Under the pieces are notes generated by a model that saw only the letters and a program-made list of their open reading frames with translations, did not search any database and was not told the origin of the DNA. The translations under genes and the position numbers were made by a program. From CBDCFL01 sp965216135 (GTDB lineage: Bacteria; Pseudomonadota; Alphaproteobacteria; Rhodobacterales; Rhodobacteraceae): DNA of 64,000 nt. Shown here piece after piece: positions 8,765-17,827 of the stretch. Within the stretch, counting starts at the first letter, position 1, and the number at the start of each line of letters is the position of its first letter. The stretch spans positions 434,001 to 498,000 of the forward strand of contig CBDCFL010000024.1 in the NCBI GenBank assembly GCA_965216135.1, read 5' to 3'.

Positions 8765-9742
8765 CTATACACGGCCGACAATATTGGTCTTGGCACCCGC
8801 CGCTTTGGCCAGCAGGCACAGCCAGTCATGTGCCACCGATGCCGCCGCAATCGCGGTTATTTCGGCGTGATCGTAGGGCGGCGATACCTCGACCACGTCC
8901 ATGCCCATAAGGTTCAGACCATCCAGCCCGCGAATAAATTCAAGCGCCTGCCATGACGCCAAACCGCCCGCGACCGGCGTGCCGGTGCCGGGCGCAAAGG
9001 CGGGGTCCATGCCGTCGACATCGAACGAGACATAGACCGGCGCATCCCCGGCGCGTTCGCGGGTGATGTCAATCGCCGCCTGAATGCCGTTTCGGTGGAT
9101 CCAGGGGCTCGTCAGGATATCAAAGCCATGGTCGTGATTATTATGCGTGCGCAGGCCCACTTGCGTTGATCTGGCCACGTCGATGATCCCCTCGCGCGCG
9201 GCGCGCAGGAACATCGTGCCGTGGTCAAACTTTTGGCCATCGTCAGGCCAGGTATCGCAATGGGCGTCAAACTGGACCAGCGCGACGGGGCCGTATTTCC
9301 TGGCATGGGATTTGATCAATGGGTAGCTGATCGAATGGTCGCCGCCGAGCGTCAGCATCTTTGCCCCTGATGCAATGATCACGTCGGCATGTGCCTTGAT
9401 CGCCGGCAGCACGGTCTGAGGATGGTGTGGGTCGATCATGCAATCGCCGGCGTCAACGACAGACAGGGTCTCAAACGGGTCAAACCCGTGCGGAAAGGCC
9501 AGGGTTTCAAGCTCGGCCAGCTGCACCGAGGCCGCGCGAATTGCTTGTGGACCAAGGCGGCAACCGGGGCGGTATGTGACCGCATTGTCATAAGGTATGC
9601 CGGTAACTGCCACATCGACGCCGGCAAGATCGCGGGTGTAATTGCGGCGCAGGAAGCTCAGCGCGCCGCCATAGGTCATTTCACGCCAGCGCCCCTTGTC
9701 CGAACCGGTCCGCCGAAATGCCTGATCGCCACTGTCGTGCAT
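8765..9742 (-). CDS. speB: Agmatinase-family ureohydrolase (SpeB-like)
   Basis: The 325-aa protein has the arginase/agmatinase manganese-site motifs GGDHS, DAHCDT and SFDVDGMDP, and the usual family length. These enzymes hydrolyse a guanidino compound such as agmatine to urea and an amine. I chose the ATG at 9742 because GTGGAG lies 8 nt upstream on the coding strand; a GTG at 9784 would add 14 residues without that site. It is followed by the amidotransferase gene 9 bp later, probably one transcript. Related guanidino-acid hydrolases cannot be excluded. Confidence 0.87.
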   Translation of the reverse strand: MHDSGDQAFRRTGSDKGRWREMTYGGALSFLRRNYTRDLAGVDVAVTGIPYDNAVTYRPGCRLGPQAIRAASVQLAELETLAFPHGFDPFETLSVVDAGDCMIDPHHPQTVLPAIKAHADVIIASGAKMLTLGGDHSISYPLIKSHARKYGPVALVQFDAHCDTWPDDGQKFDHGTMFLRAAREGIIDVARSTQVGLRTHNNHDHGFDILTSPWIHRNGIQAAIDITRERAGDAPVYVSFDVDGMDPAFAPGTGTPVAGGLASWQALEFIRGLDGLNLMGMDVVEVSPPYDHAEITAIAAASVAHDWLCLLAKAAGAKTNIVGRV

Positions 9743-9853
9743 TGGTTTTGCTCCACTTTCGCGCCGCCCCGCGATGATTGCCACGGTTCTGCGGGCATCT
9801 CAACAGGTCCCAAACGCGCAAATCTGCGGATAGTTTGTCAATCTGTTGAGGTT

Positions 9854-9930
9854 TGGCGCGCTGGGGAGGATTCGAACCCCCGACCCCTTGATTCGTAGTC
9901 AAGTACTCTATCCAGCTGAGCTACCAGCGC
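9854..9930 (-). tRNA. tRNA-Arg (anticodon ACG)
   Basis: Read on the minus strand, the 77-nt sequence folds as a complete cloverleaf. The acceptor stem is GCGCTGG paired with CCAGCGC, the anticodon loop CTACGAA gives anticodon ACG, the T arm contains GGTTCGAATCC, and CCA is encoded. Confidence 0.97.
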
Positions 9931-10175
9931 GGCAGAGCTGCTATTATAATCCTCATGCCTCTGTGACAAGCAGATTCGCGTTGGATCAGGGCGTCGGAAT
10001 GTGAGGTGGGAACCGTGGCCGTGGTCCGGGATTTTGGACCCGAATCGACGGATTTTCTGAGCGATTTGTCACCCATCCCGCCAGCCTTGCCACGCCGCAC
10101 TTCGTTGATCATTGCCTGCACGTCTGAAAAAGAGACGCGCTGTACCATTGGCTGGCCCGGTCTCGGCTGGGCGGC
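9931..10175. other. Intergenic region with no supported gene
   Basis: This 245-bp stretch lies between tRNA-Arg and the histidine kinase stop. A minus-strand frame starting near 10148 (MVQRVSFSDVQAMINEVRRGK) looks protein-like for about 20 residues but runs into the tRNA. I see no family, promoter or terminator I can defend. Confidence 0.4.
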
Positions 10176-11579
10176 CTATTCAGCGGCTGCATCCATCAGC
10201 GCGACGCCTTTGGGCAGATGCAGCGCAAAACGTGTGCCCGAGGCTCCGGTTTCCGACAGGATCAGTTTGCCGCCATGCCCGCGCATCAATTCTGCGGCAA
10301 TCGCCAGCCCCAATCCGATACCTCCGGCACGCGCGCCACCTTGAAACGCCTCAAACAGATGCGCTTGCGCCTTTTCCGGCAGGCCCGGGCCATTGTCGCT
10401 GATCTCGATCATCCATTCATTGTCGCGGTCTGACGCAATCAGGCTGATCCGGCCCGGTTTGCCGCCCCCGGCAAGAGCCTGGCGGGCGTTGCGGATGAGA
10501 TTGGCAAGAACCCGATAAAGCTGCTCAGGGTCGGCGCGCAGCACCATTGCTGTCGGCACATCAACCGAAAACGCCACGTCCAGCCCGTCAGCGGCGATCT
10601 TTTCGCTTTCGATCACGTCATCGACAAGGTCTTTCAGCCGCACATGTTCCAATTTGGGCGGCGGTTCTTCGGCCTTGCCAAAGGTCAGGGTGCTTTCGCA
10701 CAAGTTCACAGCCCGGCTCATCGAGTTGATCAGCTTGGGCATCACCCGTCGCACGGTGGGATCCTGACTTTGCTCCATACGGTCAGTGAACAGTTGCGCA
10801 GTGGTTAGAATGTTGCGCAAGTCATGGTTGATCTTGGCCACGGCACCGCCAAGCTGGGCGAGGCGCTCTTTCTGCCGTAATGCGCCGGTCATCTGCGTCT
10901 GCATACTGCGCAACGCCTCTTCGGCCTCGCGCAACTCGGATATGCTGGCGCTGGGGGCGATGACGCGGCGGGCATCCTCGGGCGCGTCGGCATAACTTTT
11001 CATCGCGCCAATAACCCGTTTGATCGGCTTGACCAGAAGCGCACGCACGGCGATGAACAACAGCGATGCAGTGATTACGGAAATGACCGCCGACAACAGA
11101 AGAATTCGCAACCCATAGTCGACCATCGCGGCGCGCAAGGGCGCGGTGCCCATTGTAACCTCGATCTGCAGCCCGCCTTCCCGCACCGGATATCCGATGA
11201 CCCTGATGACCTGATTGCCCGGTGCTGCCAGGCGTCTGAGAGCGTCAACCATCAGCATCCATTCTGATGTCGTACGCATATCGTAAGTTTTTGATACCGG
11301 CCCGGGCAATTCGGACGCGAGAATAAGCTGCCGGACCTCGTCCCGCCTTAGGACCACGTTGAACACGCCGGCATTTTCGAGCAATTCGGCCTCAAGTGCT
11401 TCATCAATCATGCCATCTGCCAACAGCGCCAGCGACGCGATTTGCGCGCGCTCAAGCCGCAAGAGCAGATAGTCTTCGCGAAATTGCGCGACCGATGGGA
11501 CAAATATCAGCACCTCTGCCAGCATCACGAAGACGGTGGTCAGGATCAAAAAGCGCCCGGATAGTGAATTTAGAAACAT
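10176..11579 (-). CDS. Sensor histidine kinase, membrane bound
   Basis: The 467-aa protein has transmembrane segments at about 9-29 and 157-180 flanking a periplasmic sensor region. A HAMP-like segment follows, then the phospho-acceptor H252 in KINHDLRNIL and an HATPase domain with N364 (LIRNARQAL), DNGPG at 395-399 and GIGLGLA near 420. It would phosphorylate a response regulator that is not in the window. It lies 24 bp downstream of the flavin reductase gene and is probably cotranscribed with it and the TVP38 gene. The signal sensed is unknown. Confidence 0.9.
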   Translation of the reverse strand: MFLNSLSGRFLILTTVFVMLAEVLIFVPSVAQFREDYLLLRLERAQIASLALLADGMIDEALEAELLENAGVFNVVLRRDEVRQLILASELPGPVSKTYDMRTTSEWMLMVDALRRLAAPGNQVIRVIGYPVREGGLQIEVTMGTAPLRAAMVDYGLRILLLSAVISVITASLLFIAVRALLVKPIKRVIGAMKSYADAPEDARRVIAPSASISELREAEEALRSMQTQMTGALRQKERLAQLGGAVAKINHDLRNILTTAQLFTDRMEQSQDPTVRRVMPKLINSMSRAVNLCESTLTFGKAEEPPPKLEHVRLKDLVDDVIESEKIAADGLDVAFSVDVPTAMVLRADPEQLYRVLANLIRNARQALAGGGKPGRISLIASDRDNEWMIEISDNGPGLPEKAQAHLFEAFQGGARAGGIGLGLAIAAELMRGHGGKLILSETGASGTRFALHLPKGVALMDAAAE

Positions 11580-11603
11580 GATCCCCGACTAATTGCTGAG
11601 CGG

Positions 11604-13013
11604 TCAGGGCAAGATACGCTGCACCGCCCTGACCAATCGTTTGAGCTTTATGTTATCAAAGAGACGTGGCGAGAAATAGGCCCCCGCGACGCGCTTGTTA
11701 ATCTCGGCCAGCGTTGGATAGGGCGCGACCATCATGGCGATCTGCGACATTTTCAGCCGATTAGCGAGGGCAAGCGCCCAGACGGAGATCAATTCTCCGG
11801 CCTGTTCGCCGACAATTGAGGCCCCAACCGGCCGTCCGCCCGCGACCATCACCTTGATCAACCCGGAAGGTTTGGCGAGCGCAAGCGCGCGGTCGTTACC
11901 AGCGAAATCGAACCGTGCAACTTCAAGTCTGTCGCCGTGTATATCGCGGGCCTGAGTTTCGGTCAGGCCAACCTGGGCAAGTTCGGGATCGGTAAATGTG
12001 ACCCAAGGGATGTGGTCGCTCCGAACCTTGGCGGGCATCCCAAACAGCGCAGAACGGATCACCACGCCCGCGTGGTACCCGGCCACATGCGTAAACTGTA
12101 GCCCGCCGGTGACGTCGCCGATGGCATAGATGCGCCGGTTCGTAGTGCGCAGCCGCGCGTCAACCTGCACTGCGCGGTCCGCTTTGACCTCGGCCTTGTG
12201 CAGGTCGAGGCGATCGATGTTTGCCGTACGCCCTGCGGCGATTAACAAATGCGAGCCTTTGAAAGTCCGGCCATCACCAGTCTCGACAGTGATTTCGCCC
12301 GCTTGCCCGCTGACCATTGACACCATCGCTTGCTCGGCAATGACAATGCCTTCACCGCGGAGTTTTTCCAGCACGACGGCGGCCAGTTCAGGGTCGTCCC
12401 GGCAAAGCGCGGTCAGGCCCTCGATCACGGTGACCTCTGAGCCCAGCCGTCGATGTGCCTGGGCCATTTCCAACCCGATGGGGCCACCGCCGATAATCAG
12501 CAGGTGGCCGGGCGCTTCTTCAAGATCGAATATCGTCTCGTTGGTCTCATAGGGAACCTTGTCCAGGCCCGGCACCGGCGGCACCATGGGCGAGGAGCCG
12601 GTCGCGATTACGAAACGCCGGGCGCGGATGATCTGGTCGCCGGCTTGCAGCTCGCGGTCGCTGATGAAACGCCCGAACTCGCGGATGACCTTGACGCCTA
12701 GGGCCTCAAACCGTTCCTGGCTGTCATGGGGTTCGATGGTCGCAATGACATTTGCCACATGATCCTTGACCTCGCCGAAGTTGACGTTAGCCGGTGCCGC
12801 TTGCACACCCAGGCCGCCGCGCATCGCATAAGCGGCCTTGCCCGCCGCGATCAGCGCCTTGGACGGTACACAGCCGTGGTTCAGGCAATCGCCGCCCATC
12901 TTGTCAGGCTCAAGCAGGACAACCGATGCGCCCATCTGAACCGCACCGGCCGCCACCGACAGACCGCCCGAGCCGGCACCGATGACGCAAAGATCGCATT
13001 TGATCACTTCCAC
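11604..13013 (-). CDS. FAD-dependent pyridine nucleotide-disulfide oxidoreductase (mercuric reductase/Lpd-like)
   Basis: The 469-aa protein has GAGSGG (12-17) for FAD, the redox disulfide C43-x4-C48 in GGDCLNHGCVPSKAL, and a second GGGPIGLEMA NAD(P)-binding motif near 175. A C-terminal dimerisation domain ends without the vicinal cysteine pair used by mercuric reductases. It starts 4 bp after the TVP38 gene stop; pairing of TVP38/DedA-like membrane proteins with this type of reductase is common in proteobacteria and cyanobacteria. The substrate is not known. A true dihydrolipoamide dehydrogenase is less likely because no 2-oxoacid dehydrogenase genes are nearby. Confidence 0.88.
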   Translation of the reverse strand: MEVIKCDLCVIGAGSGGLSVAAGAVQMGASVVLLEPDKMGGDCLNHGCVPSKALIAAGKAAYAMRGGLGVQAAPANVNFGEVKDHVANVIATIEPHDSQERFEALGVKVIREFGRFISDRELQAGDQIIRARRFVIATGSSPMVPPVPGLDKVPYETNETIFDLEEAPGHLLIIGGGPIGLEMAQAHRRLGSEVTVIEGLTALCRDDPELAAVVLEKLRGEGIVIAEQAMVSMVSGQAGEITVETGDGRTFKGSHLLIAAGRTANIDRLDLHKAEVKADRAVQVDARLRTTNRRIYAIGDVTGGLQFTHVAGYHAGVVIRSALFGMPAKVRSDHIPWVTFTDPELAQVGLTETQARDIHGDRLEVARFDFAGNDRALALAKPSGLIKVMVAGGRPVGASIVGEQAGELISVWALALANRLKMSQIAMMVAPYPTLAEINKRVAGAYFSPRLFDNIKLKRLVRAVQRILP

Positions 13014-13017
13014 CGCC

Positions 13018-13743
13018 TCAGCCCGACTTACGAAAGAGTTTCAAAACCAGGGGCAGAGCGGCCAGTGCGCTGAGACCAAGGATAGGCAAGAGGATCTGCG
13101 GTTCAAAAATGACGCCCAAATCGGGGCGTTCGCCGCGTGCAAATACGCCGCCCAAACCGGCACCGACCGAAGTATACACAATTGCACCCGGAATGATCCC
13201 GAAAAACGTCGTAATCGCAAACCGGAACAACGACACGCCGACCAGCGCCGGCAAAAGATTTGCGACAAAAAACGGCACTGCCGGGACCAGCCGCATCAGG
13301 AACAGCACCGACCATTGATTGTTGTCGATCCCTTCCTTCAGCCGTTTCACCGCGCCCTGGCTGGCATCCATCCTTTGCGCCAGCTTTTCGCCCAATCCCC
13401 ATTTGGCCGCTGTGAATATGAGCAACGCACCGATGGTTGCAGCAGTCACATTGAACAGTGCGCCCGGAAATGTCGAAAACAAGAATCCACCTGTCAGCGT
13501 CGCGATTGTTGCGCCGGGCAAAGAAAATGCTACAATTGCGATATAGGCCAGAATAAAGACCAGCACAGTTTCAAAGTAATAGGCATCGCGAAACGAAATA
13601 AGCTGCTCTCGGTTTGCCGCGAGCGATTCAAAGCTGACGTATTGGCGCAGCGTGAACGCGCCGACGATGGCGACAGTTGCGATGACAATAATGGGCAGTC
13701 TTTTAGACCACTGAGACGGTCCCTGCGGATCAATGGTGCTCAA
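13018..13743 (-). CDS. TVP38/TMEM64-family membrane protein
   Basis: The 241-aa integral membrane protein contains the SNARE-associated/VTT domain, with the conserved FSLPGATIATLTGGFLF segment and LVPAVPFFVANLLPALVGVS. I chose a TTG start at 13743, preceded by AGGGA on the coding strand. The frame stays open upstream to 13977, but that extension reads into the IS5 element and lacks homology. It heads a minus-strand cluster with the flavin disulfide reductase and the histidine kinase. Family members are linked to membrane homeostasis and lipid scrambling. Confidence 0.86.
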   Translation of the reverse strand: MSTIDPQGPSQWSKRLPIIVIATVAIVGAFTLRQYVSFESLAANREQLISFRDAYYFETVLVFILAYIAIVAFSLPGATIATLTGGFLFSTFPGALFNVTAATIGALLIFTAAKWGLGEKLAQRMDASQGAVKRLKEGIDNNQWSVLFLMRLVPAVPFFVANLLPALVGVSLFRFAITTFFGIIPGAIVYTSVGAGLGGVFARGERPDLGVIFEPQILLPILGLSALAALPLVLKLFRKSG

Positions 13744-13870
13744 CGCGCGCTTCCCTAATGCTTCTTGTTCGCGCCAACATGGGCCAAGGCTTGTTGCGAA
13801 AACACCCCCTTCACGCGGCCTTGAACTGCGGTGACGGAATGTTTCAGAAACTAGGGCTTGTTGACGTTTA

Positions 13871-13907
13871 GGGATTCCCAAATCGGCTGATGACTGATTC
13901 AAGGTTG
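13871..13907 (+). promoter_or_regulatory. IS5 leader motif identical to the IS630 leader motif
   Basis: Two blocks, GGGATTCCCAAATCGG (13871-13886) and TGATTCAAGGTTG (13895-13907), are separated by 8 nt and precede the transposase start. The same two blocks with the same spacing sit ahead of the unrelated IS630 transposase at 32584-32620 and in the other near-identical copies. Confidence 0.7.
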
Positions 13908-13926
13908 CAAACAGAGGAGAGCAGCC

Positions 13927-14678
13927 TTGATCCGCACAGTTCTGACCGACGCCCAATGGGCTGTCATCGCACCGCACTGCCTTGGCCGGGAATGCGACCC
14001 CGGTCGCACCGGCCCTGACCCGCGCCGGTTTGTCGAGGCAGTTCTCTGGATCTCGCGGACCGGATGCCCCTGGCGCGACCTGCCGGAAGAGTTCGGGCGC
14101 TGGAACAGCGTGTTCAAGCGCTTCCGAAGGTGGGTGAGGGCCGACGCTTTCTATCGTATGTTCAGGGTATTAGCCGAAGATGCAGACTTCGAATACACGA
14201 TGATCGACGGTAGTATCGTCAAAGTCCACCGACACGGTCAGGGCGCAAAAGGGGGACTCCAAGCCAAGCCATCGGACGCTCTCGCGGCGGGATAACGACA
14301 AAGATCATGGCTCTGACGGACGCGCTCGGCAATCTGATCGACTTCCGCCTTCTGCCCGGTCAGGCGCATGACCTGCGGGGTACCGCCGCACTGATCGAGG
14401 GCCTCACCTGCGACCAGTTTCTCGCCGACCGTGCCTTCGACGCGAACTGGCTGCGCGAAGCGCTGACCAGTGCCGGGATCGAGCCGGTAATCCCTCCAAA
14501 ATCAAACCGCCGCTTCCCGGCGGAGTTCGACCGCCACACCTACAAATGGCGTCACCTGGTCGAAAACTTCTTCGGAAAGCTGAAGGAATACAGAGGGATC
14601 GCAATGCGTTCCTGCAAAACAGATGACAGCTTCAAAGCATTCATCTCGCTTGCTGCAATCGTCATTCAAACACGATGA
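13927..14678 (+). CDS. IS5-family transposase, two frames joined by a -1 frameshift
   Basis: The first frame (13927-14295, TTG start after AGAGGAGAG) encodes the N-terminal half (LTDAQWAVIAPHCLG to MIDGSIVKVHRHGQGAKGG). The second (from about 14256 to 14678) encodes QAIGRSRGGITTKI and the DDE C-terminal half ending in FFGKLKEYRGIAMR. A slippery A4G5 run at 14247-14255 sits exactly where a -1 shift joins them as GAKGGTPSQAIGRSRGG, the sequence expected for the family. This is the usual programmed-frameshift layout, so the element may be active. Confidence 0.88.
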
Positions 14679-14726
14679 ACGTCAACACCCCCTAGCCAAT
14701 TTGCCTGTATGATTGATGCCGGGCGA

Positions 14727-14755
14727 TTGACAGCACCGGAGCACGGGCCTAAACA
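14727..14755 (+). promoter_or_regulatory. Sigma-70-type promoter of rpmH-rnpA-yidD
   Basis: TTGACA at 14727-14732 and TAAACA at 14750-14755 are separated by exactly 17 bp, and the strand points at rpmH. The near-consensus match suits a strongly expressed ribosomal protein gene. The IS5 element ends 31 bp upstream and leaves the promoter intact. Confidence 0.7.
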
Positions 14756-14790
14756 CCGGCTCTTGATATCCATAGTCCCGACGATCAATT

Positions 14791-14813
14791 CGGTCTCGTC
14801 TGGGCTGAGACCG
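14791..14813 (+). promoter_or_regulatory. Stem-loop in the rpmH leader
   Basis: CGGTCTC (14791-14797) pairs perfectly with GAGACCG (14807-14813) around a 9-nt loop. The stem ends where the rpmH ribosome binding site GGAGAG begins, so it could expose or limit that site. Function is inferred from position only. Confidence 0.45.
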
Positions 14814-14823
14814 GAGAGATGTT

Positions 14824-14958
14824 ATGAAGCGGACATTCCAACCGTCGAACCTGGTTCGCAAGCGGCGTCATGGCTTTCGTGCGCGCATGGCAACCAAGGC
14901 CGGCCGCAAAATTCTGAATTCCCGCAGGGCGCGTGGCCGCAAAGTGCTGAGCGCCTGA
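14824..14958 (+). CDS. rpmH: 50S ribosomal protein L34
   Basis: The 44-aa protein MKRTFQPSNLVRKRRHGFRA... is a complete L34 (usual length 44-46), highly basic, ending RGRKVLSA. L34 is a late-assembling component of the large ribosomal subunit. GGAGAG lies 5 nt before the ATG. It is followed by rnpA and yidD in the widely conserved order. Confidence 0.98.
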   Translation: MKRTFQPSNLVRKRRHGFRARMATKAGRKILNSRRARGRKVLSA

Positions 14959-14984
14959 ACGGATCGGTTTTCTGCGCGCCCGTC

Positions 14985-15353
14985 ATGACCCCACCCTCGG
15001 TGCCGGTGCGATTAGAGATACTCACGAAACGAGCTGACTTCCTCGCGATTGCGCGGGCAAAATCCACCGCGACCAACAGCTTTGTTCTGCAAGCCCGGCA
15101 GCGTGAGATCACCAACGGCGCGGGCATTCGGGTTGGATATACCTGTTCAAAGAAACTCGGTGGAGCGGTTTTGCGCAACCGGGCCAAGCGGCGGCTGCGC
15201 GAAGTCGCGCGCGCGATCTTGCCCGCAAATGGCCGTCCGGGCTGGGATTACGTGTTGATCGGGCGAGCCGATAGGACAATTTCGCTGCCGTTTGCCCAAA
15301 TGAAAACGGACTTGGAAAATGCGCTGATGCGCATACATCAAAGTGCAGAATGA
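14985..15353 (+). CDS. rnpA: Ribonuclease P protein component
   Basis: The 122-aa product carries the RNase P protein signature GAVLRNRAKRRLRE (residues 60-73) and an upstream GYTCSKKLG segment. It assists the RNase P RNA in trimming tRNA 5' leaders. I chose the ATG at 14985, 26 bp after the rpmH stop; the same frame is open further upstream, but that part overlaps rpmH and has no homology. The end overlaps yidD by 4 bp. Confidence 0.95.
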   Translation: MTPPSVPVRLEILTKRADFLAIARAKSTATNSFVLQARQREITNGAGIRVGYTCSKKLGGAVLRNRAKRRLREVARAILPANGRPGWDYVLIGRADRTISLPFAQMKTDLENALMRIHQSAE

Positions 15354-15598
15354 CCCCGCTTGCCCATATCGCCGCCCTGCCGGTCCGCGCTTACCGGCTG
15401 CTCTTTTCGCCATGGGTCGGCCATTCGTGCCGCTATCAGCCGACGTGCTCGGCCTATGCGCTTGAGGCCCTGCAAAAACACGGCGGAATACGCGGCAGCT
15501 GGATGGCCATAAGGCGGATTTTTCGCTGCCACCCAATGGGAGGCTCGGGTTACGATCCGGTGCCGGACAAACCACAGAAAACCTTGGACCACGGATGA
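15350..15598 (+). CDS. yidD: Membrane protein insertion efficiency factor YidD
   Basis: The 82-aa protein has the YidD pattern: an amphipathic N-terminus (RAYRLLFSPWVG), then SCRYQPTCSAYALEAL, GGIRGSWMAIRRIFRCHPMGGSGYDPVP. It supports YidC/Sec insertion of membrane proteins. It overlaps rnpA by 4 bp. In many relatives yidC follows directly; here a metallo-hydrolase gene follows instead, so yidC must be elsewhere. Confidence 0.95.
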   Translation: MTPLAHIAALPVRAYRLLFSPWVGHSCRYQPTCSAYALEALQKHGGIRGSWMAIRRIFRCHPMGGSGYDPVPDKPQKTLDHG

Positions 15599-15658
15599 TC
15601 CGCTGGCCACAGGTCCAATAGCATGGACACAGCATTGGCGCGACGGTAGCGTTGGTTC

Positions 15659-16582
15659 ATGAGAATATTCAGGGGCATTGCCTTAGCACTATTCGTTGCG
15701 ATCGGCGGCTGGGGATTTCTTATCTGGTCGGTCTATTTCAAGGACGATGGCGCACCGCCTGGCGCGGAGGCCGTGCCTGGGCAATCAGGGCTGATCACCG
15801 AGCGCATCGGCGAAGGCTTTTTTGCGCTGCGCAACGCCGGTGGCAATATCACCGTTTCGACCGGAGCGGATGGATTGCTGGTGGTCGATACCGGCGTCAC
15901 GCCAATGGTGCCGGACATTCTTGCCGCGCTGGGCGAGCTGGGCGCGGCCAAGTCCATCGTCGTTGTCAACACGCATGCCCACAGCGATCATCGTGAAGGC
16001 AATGTCAGCCTTAAAGACATGGGCGCGGTCATCATGTCACACGCGCTGACTGCTGAGAATATTCGCACCAGCAACCCCGATCCGTCGGACCCGCGGCTGG
16101 TGCCGACGGTTACCTATGAGGATCGCCATCAGTTCATGTTTAATGGCCAGACCATCAGCCTGATCCATTTGCCGCGCGCGCATACCAACGGCGATACCCT
16201 GGTACACTTTTTCCCGGCCAATATCATTGCTTTGGGCGACGTTTATCAGAGCACATATTTGCCGGGTGTCAGCCTGGAAAAGGAAGGCTCGATCGACGGT
16301 CTTCTGAAAGGTCAGGACATCGCACTGGCGCTGGCTGACAGCGAAACTATTGTGGTGCCGGGCCATGGGCCAGTTGGGAGCCGCGCCGAACTGGCAGCTG
16401 TCCGTGCAAACCTTGGCCGTGTGCGCGATCGTATCGCGTTCCTGAAGGGCATTGGTGTCTCGCGGCGTCTTTTACCGCTTTTCACCCCATGGCGGCATGG
16501 CCGAAGGACTGGCGCGAGGGTCGTGGCACGGAAAAAACCATGGCCCGTGTCTATTGGCTCACATTGCCGGAGTGAAGACTAG
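15659..16582 (+). pseudogene. MBL-fold metallo-hydrolase with a frameshifted C-terminus
   Basis: An N-terminal membrane anchor or signal segment (residues 5-27) leads a metallo-beta-lactamase domain with H106-x-H108-x-D110-H111 and a later PGHGP, so a periplasmic or membrane-anchored hydrolase is likely. After about residue 270 this frame gives low-complexity Arg-rich sequence (RRLLPLFTPWRHGRR). The adjacent frame instead reads HPMAAWPKDWREGRGTEK to a TGA at 16573-16575, a plausible native end. A 1-2 base indel near 16465-16475 explains both. The stop used in the shifted frame is supplied by the TAG of the neighbouring IS630 end. A sequencing error is possible. Confidence 0.75.
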
Positions 16583-16616
16583 AGCCTCGGATTGAATTTC
16601 TGAATCAAAGGGATTC

Positions 16617-17781
16617 TACCAACGGTCATTGATCAGAACCCATGCGCCCATTTGCGCATGCCGAGGGACATGATCTTCCATGGTTGGTCGATGAGGTTGT
16701 TCCAGGCTTGGCAGCACAGCGCGACGATGTCTTCGTAGGATTTGAAGATCCGGTTCGACAACCAGTTGTCGCGCATGAATTGCCAGACATTCTCCACCGG
16801 GTTCAACTCGGGCGATCGTGGCGGCAGCGCCAGGACGGTGATGTTGTCGGGGATCGCCAGCTTGGGCGTCAAGTGCCAACCGGCCTGATCGACGATCAGC
16901 ACCGCATGGGCACCGGGATCGACGGCGGCACTGATCTCGATGAGGTGCGCCGCCATGGCGTCGGTGTCGCACCAGGGCATGACCAGCCCGGCGCCTTTCC
17001 CCTTCGCGGGACAGATCGCGCCGAAGATATAGGCCCATTCGGTGCGCTGGTCGCGGGGCGCCCGCGGGCGCGTGCCACGTCTGGCCCATCGGCGTGTGAG
17101 CTTATTCTTCTGGCCGATGCGGGCTTCATCTTGCCACCACAGCTCTATCTCGACGCCTTTCGGGAGCCTCGCCCGGATCTTCGCCAGTTCGGCGGGGAAG
17201 TTTTTTTTAAAAGCCTCGACGGCCAGCTCGTTTTGCGCGTAGTGGCGCGGCCGCGCCGAGATCTTGGCGAAGCCGAGCGCCTTCAACTCGCGCCCGACCG
17301 TGGTCTCGTCGAGCGAGATGGCGAACGTCTCCAAGAGCCACCGCGCCAGGTCCTTGCGCCGCCAGCGCACGACGCCGTCCACCGCCGGGACCGGGCCGGC
17401 CTCAACAACCTCCGCCAGTGCGCGGCGGTGATCGGCGTTGAGCTTCGAGGGTGCGCCCGGTGACTTCCCATCGACCAGCCCGTCCGGTCCGCGGGCGTTG
17501 AAGCGCCGCACCCAGTCGCGAATGATCTGCAGACCGACGCCGCCGATCCGCGACGCATCCGTCCTGCTGCCACCATCGTAGACCTCGGCCAACGCCAGCA
17601 GACGACGGCTCTGGGTCGCGTCCCTGGTCCTCTTCGCGAGGCGCCGCAGTGAGACGCTGTCAAAATCGTTCCGTAAGTCGATAGGCGCTGCCATGGCGAA
17701 CCTCATTGGTTCACCACATTGAGTCAGAGATCGGACCGCTTGGGAATCCCCAACGTGAGTCAGGCATTCCGCTCGGTGGTA
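16617..17781 (-). mobile_element. IS630-family element (diverged relative of the triplicated IS630)
   Basis: TACCAACGGTCATT at 16617 faces TACCACCGAGCGGAATG (inverted) at 17781, so the inverted ends carry TA. The element sits in the untranslated leader of IS630 element C. Its transposase is about the same length as the triplicated IS630 transposase and shares its motifs but differs at many residues. Confidence 0.85.
16633..17694 (-). CDS. IS630-family transposase
   Basis: The 353-aa protein has an N-terminal helix-turn-helix region (RRLLALAEVYDGGSRTDASRIGG) and a DDE catalytic domain with WWQDEARIGQKN, LIVDQAGWH and PPRSPELNPVENVWQF. I chose the ATG at 17694 because GAGG lies 6 nt upstream on the coding strand; in-frame codons further up extend into the leader. 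A run of eight A residues encodes EAFKKNF in frame. It looks intact. Confidence 0.9.
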   Translation of the reverse strand: MAAPIDLRNDFDSVSLRRLAKRTRDATQSRRLLALAEVYDGGSRTDASRIGGVGLQIIRDWVRRFNARGPDGLVDGKSPGAPSKLNADHRRALAEVVEAGPVPAVDGVVRWRRKDLARWLLETFAISLDETTVGRELKALGFAKISARPRHYAQNELAVEAFKKNFPAELAKIRARLPKGVEIELWWQDEARIGQKNKLTRRWARRGTRPRAPRDQRTEWAYIFGAICPAKGKGAGLVMPWCDTDAMAAHLIEISAAVDPGAHAVLIVDQAGWHLTPKLAIPDNITVLALPPRSPELNPVENVWQFMRDNWLSNRIFKSYEDIVALCCQAWNNLIDQPWKIMSLGMRKWAHGF

Positions 17782-17827
17782 TTCCCACAAGGCTTGATTT
17801 GTGATTCACCATATTTGGAGGTGGATC

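Larger units (their letters stand above)
13851..14695 (+). mobile_element. IS5-family element (IS427-like group)
   Basis: The ends read CTAGGGCTTGTTGACGTTTA and, on the other strand, CTAGGGGGTGTTGACGTTCA, an imperfect 20-bp inverted repeat, and both are bounded by CTAG. The interior carries a two-frame transposase. The element lies between the TVP38 gene start and the rpmH promoter and destroys no recognised gene. Confidence 0.9.

Noticed and set aside
9921..10148. Minus-strand 75-aa frame starting MVQRVSFSDVQAMINEV
   Set aside because: The first 20 residues look protein-like, but the frame ends inside tRNA-Arg and I know no family; left as intergenic.
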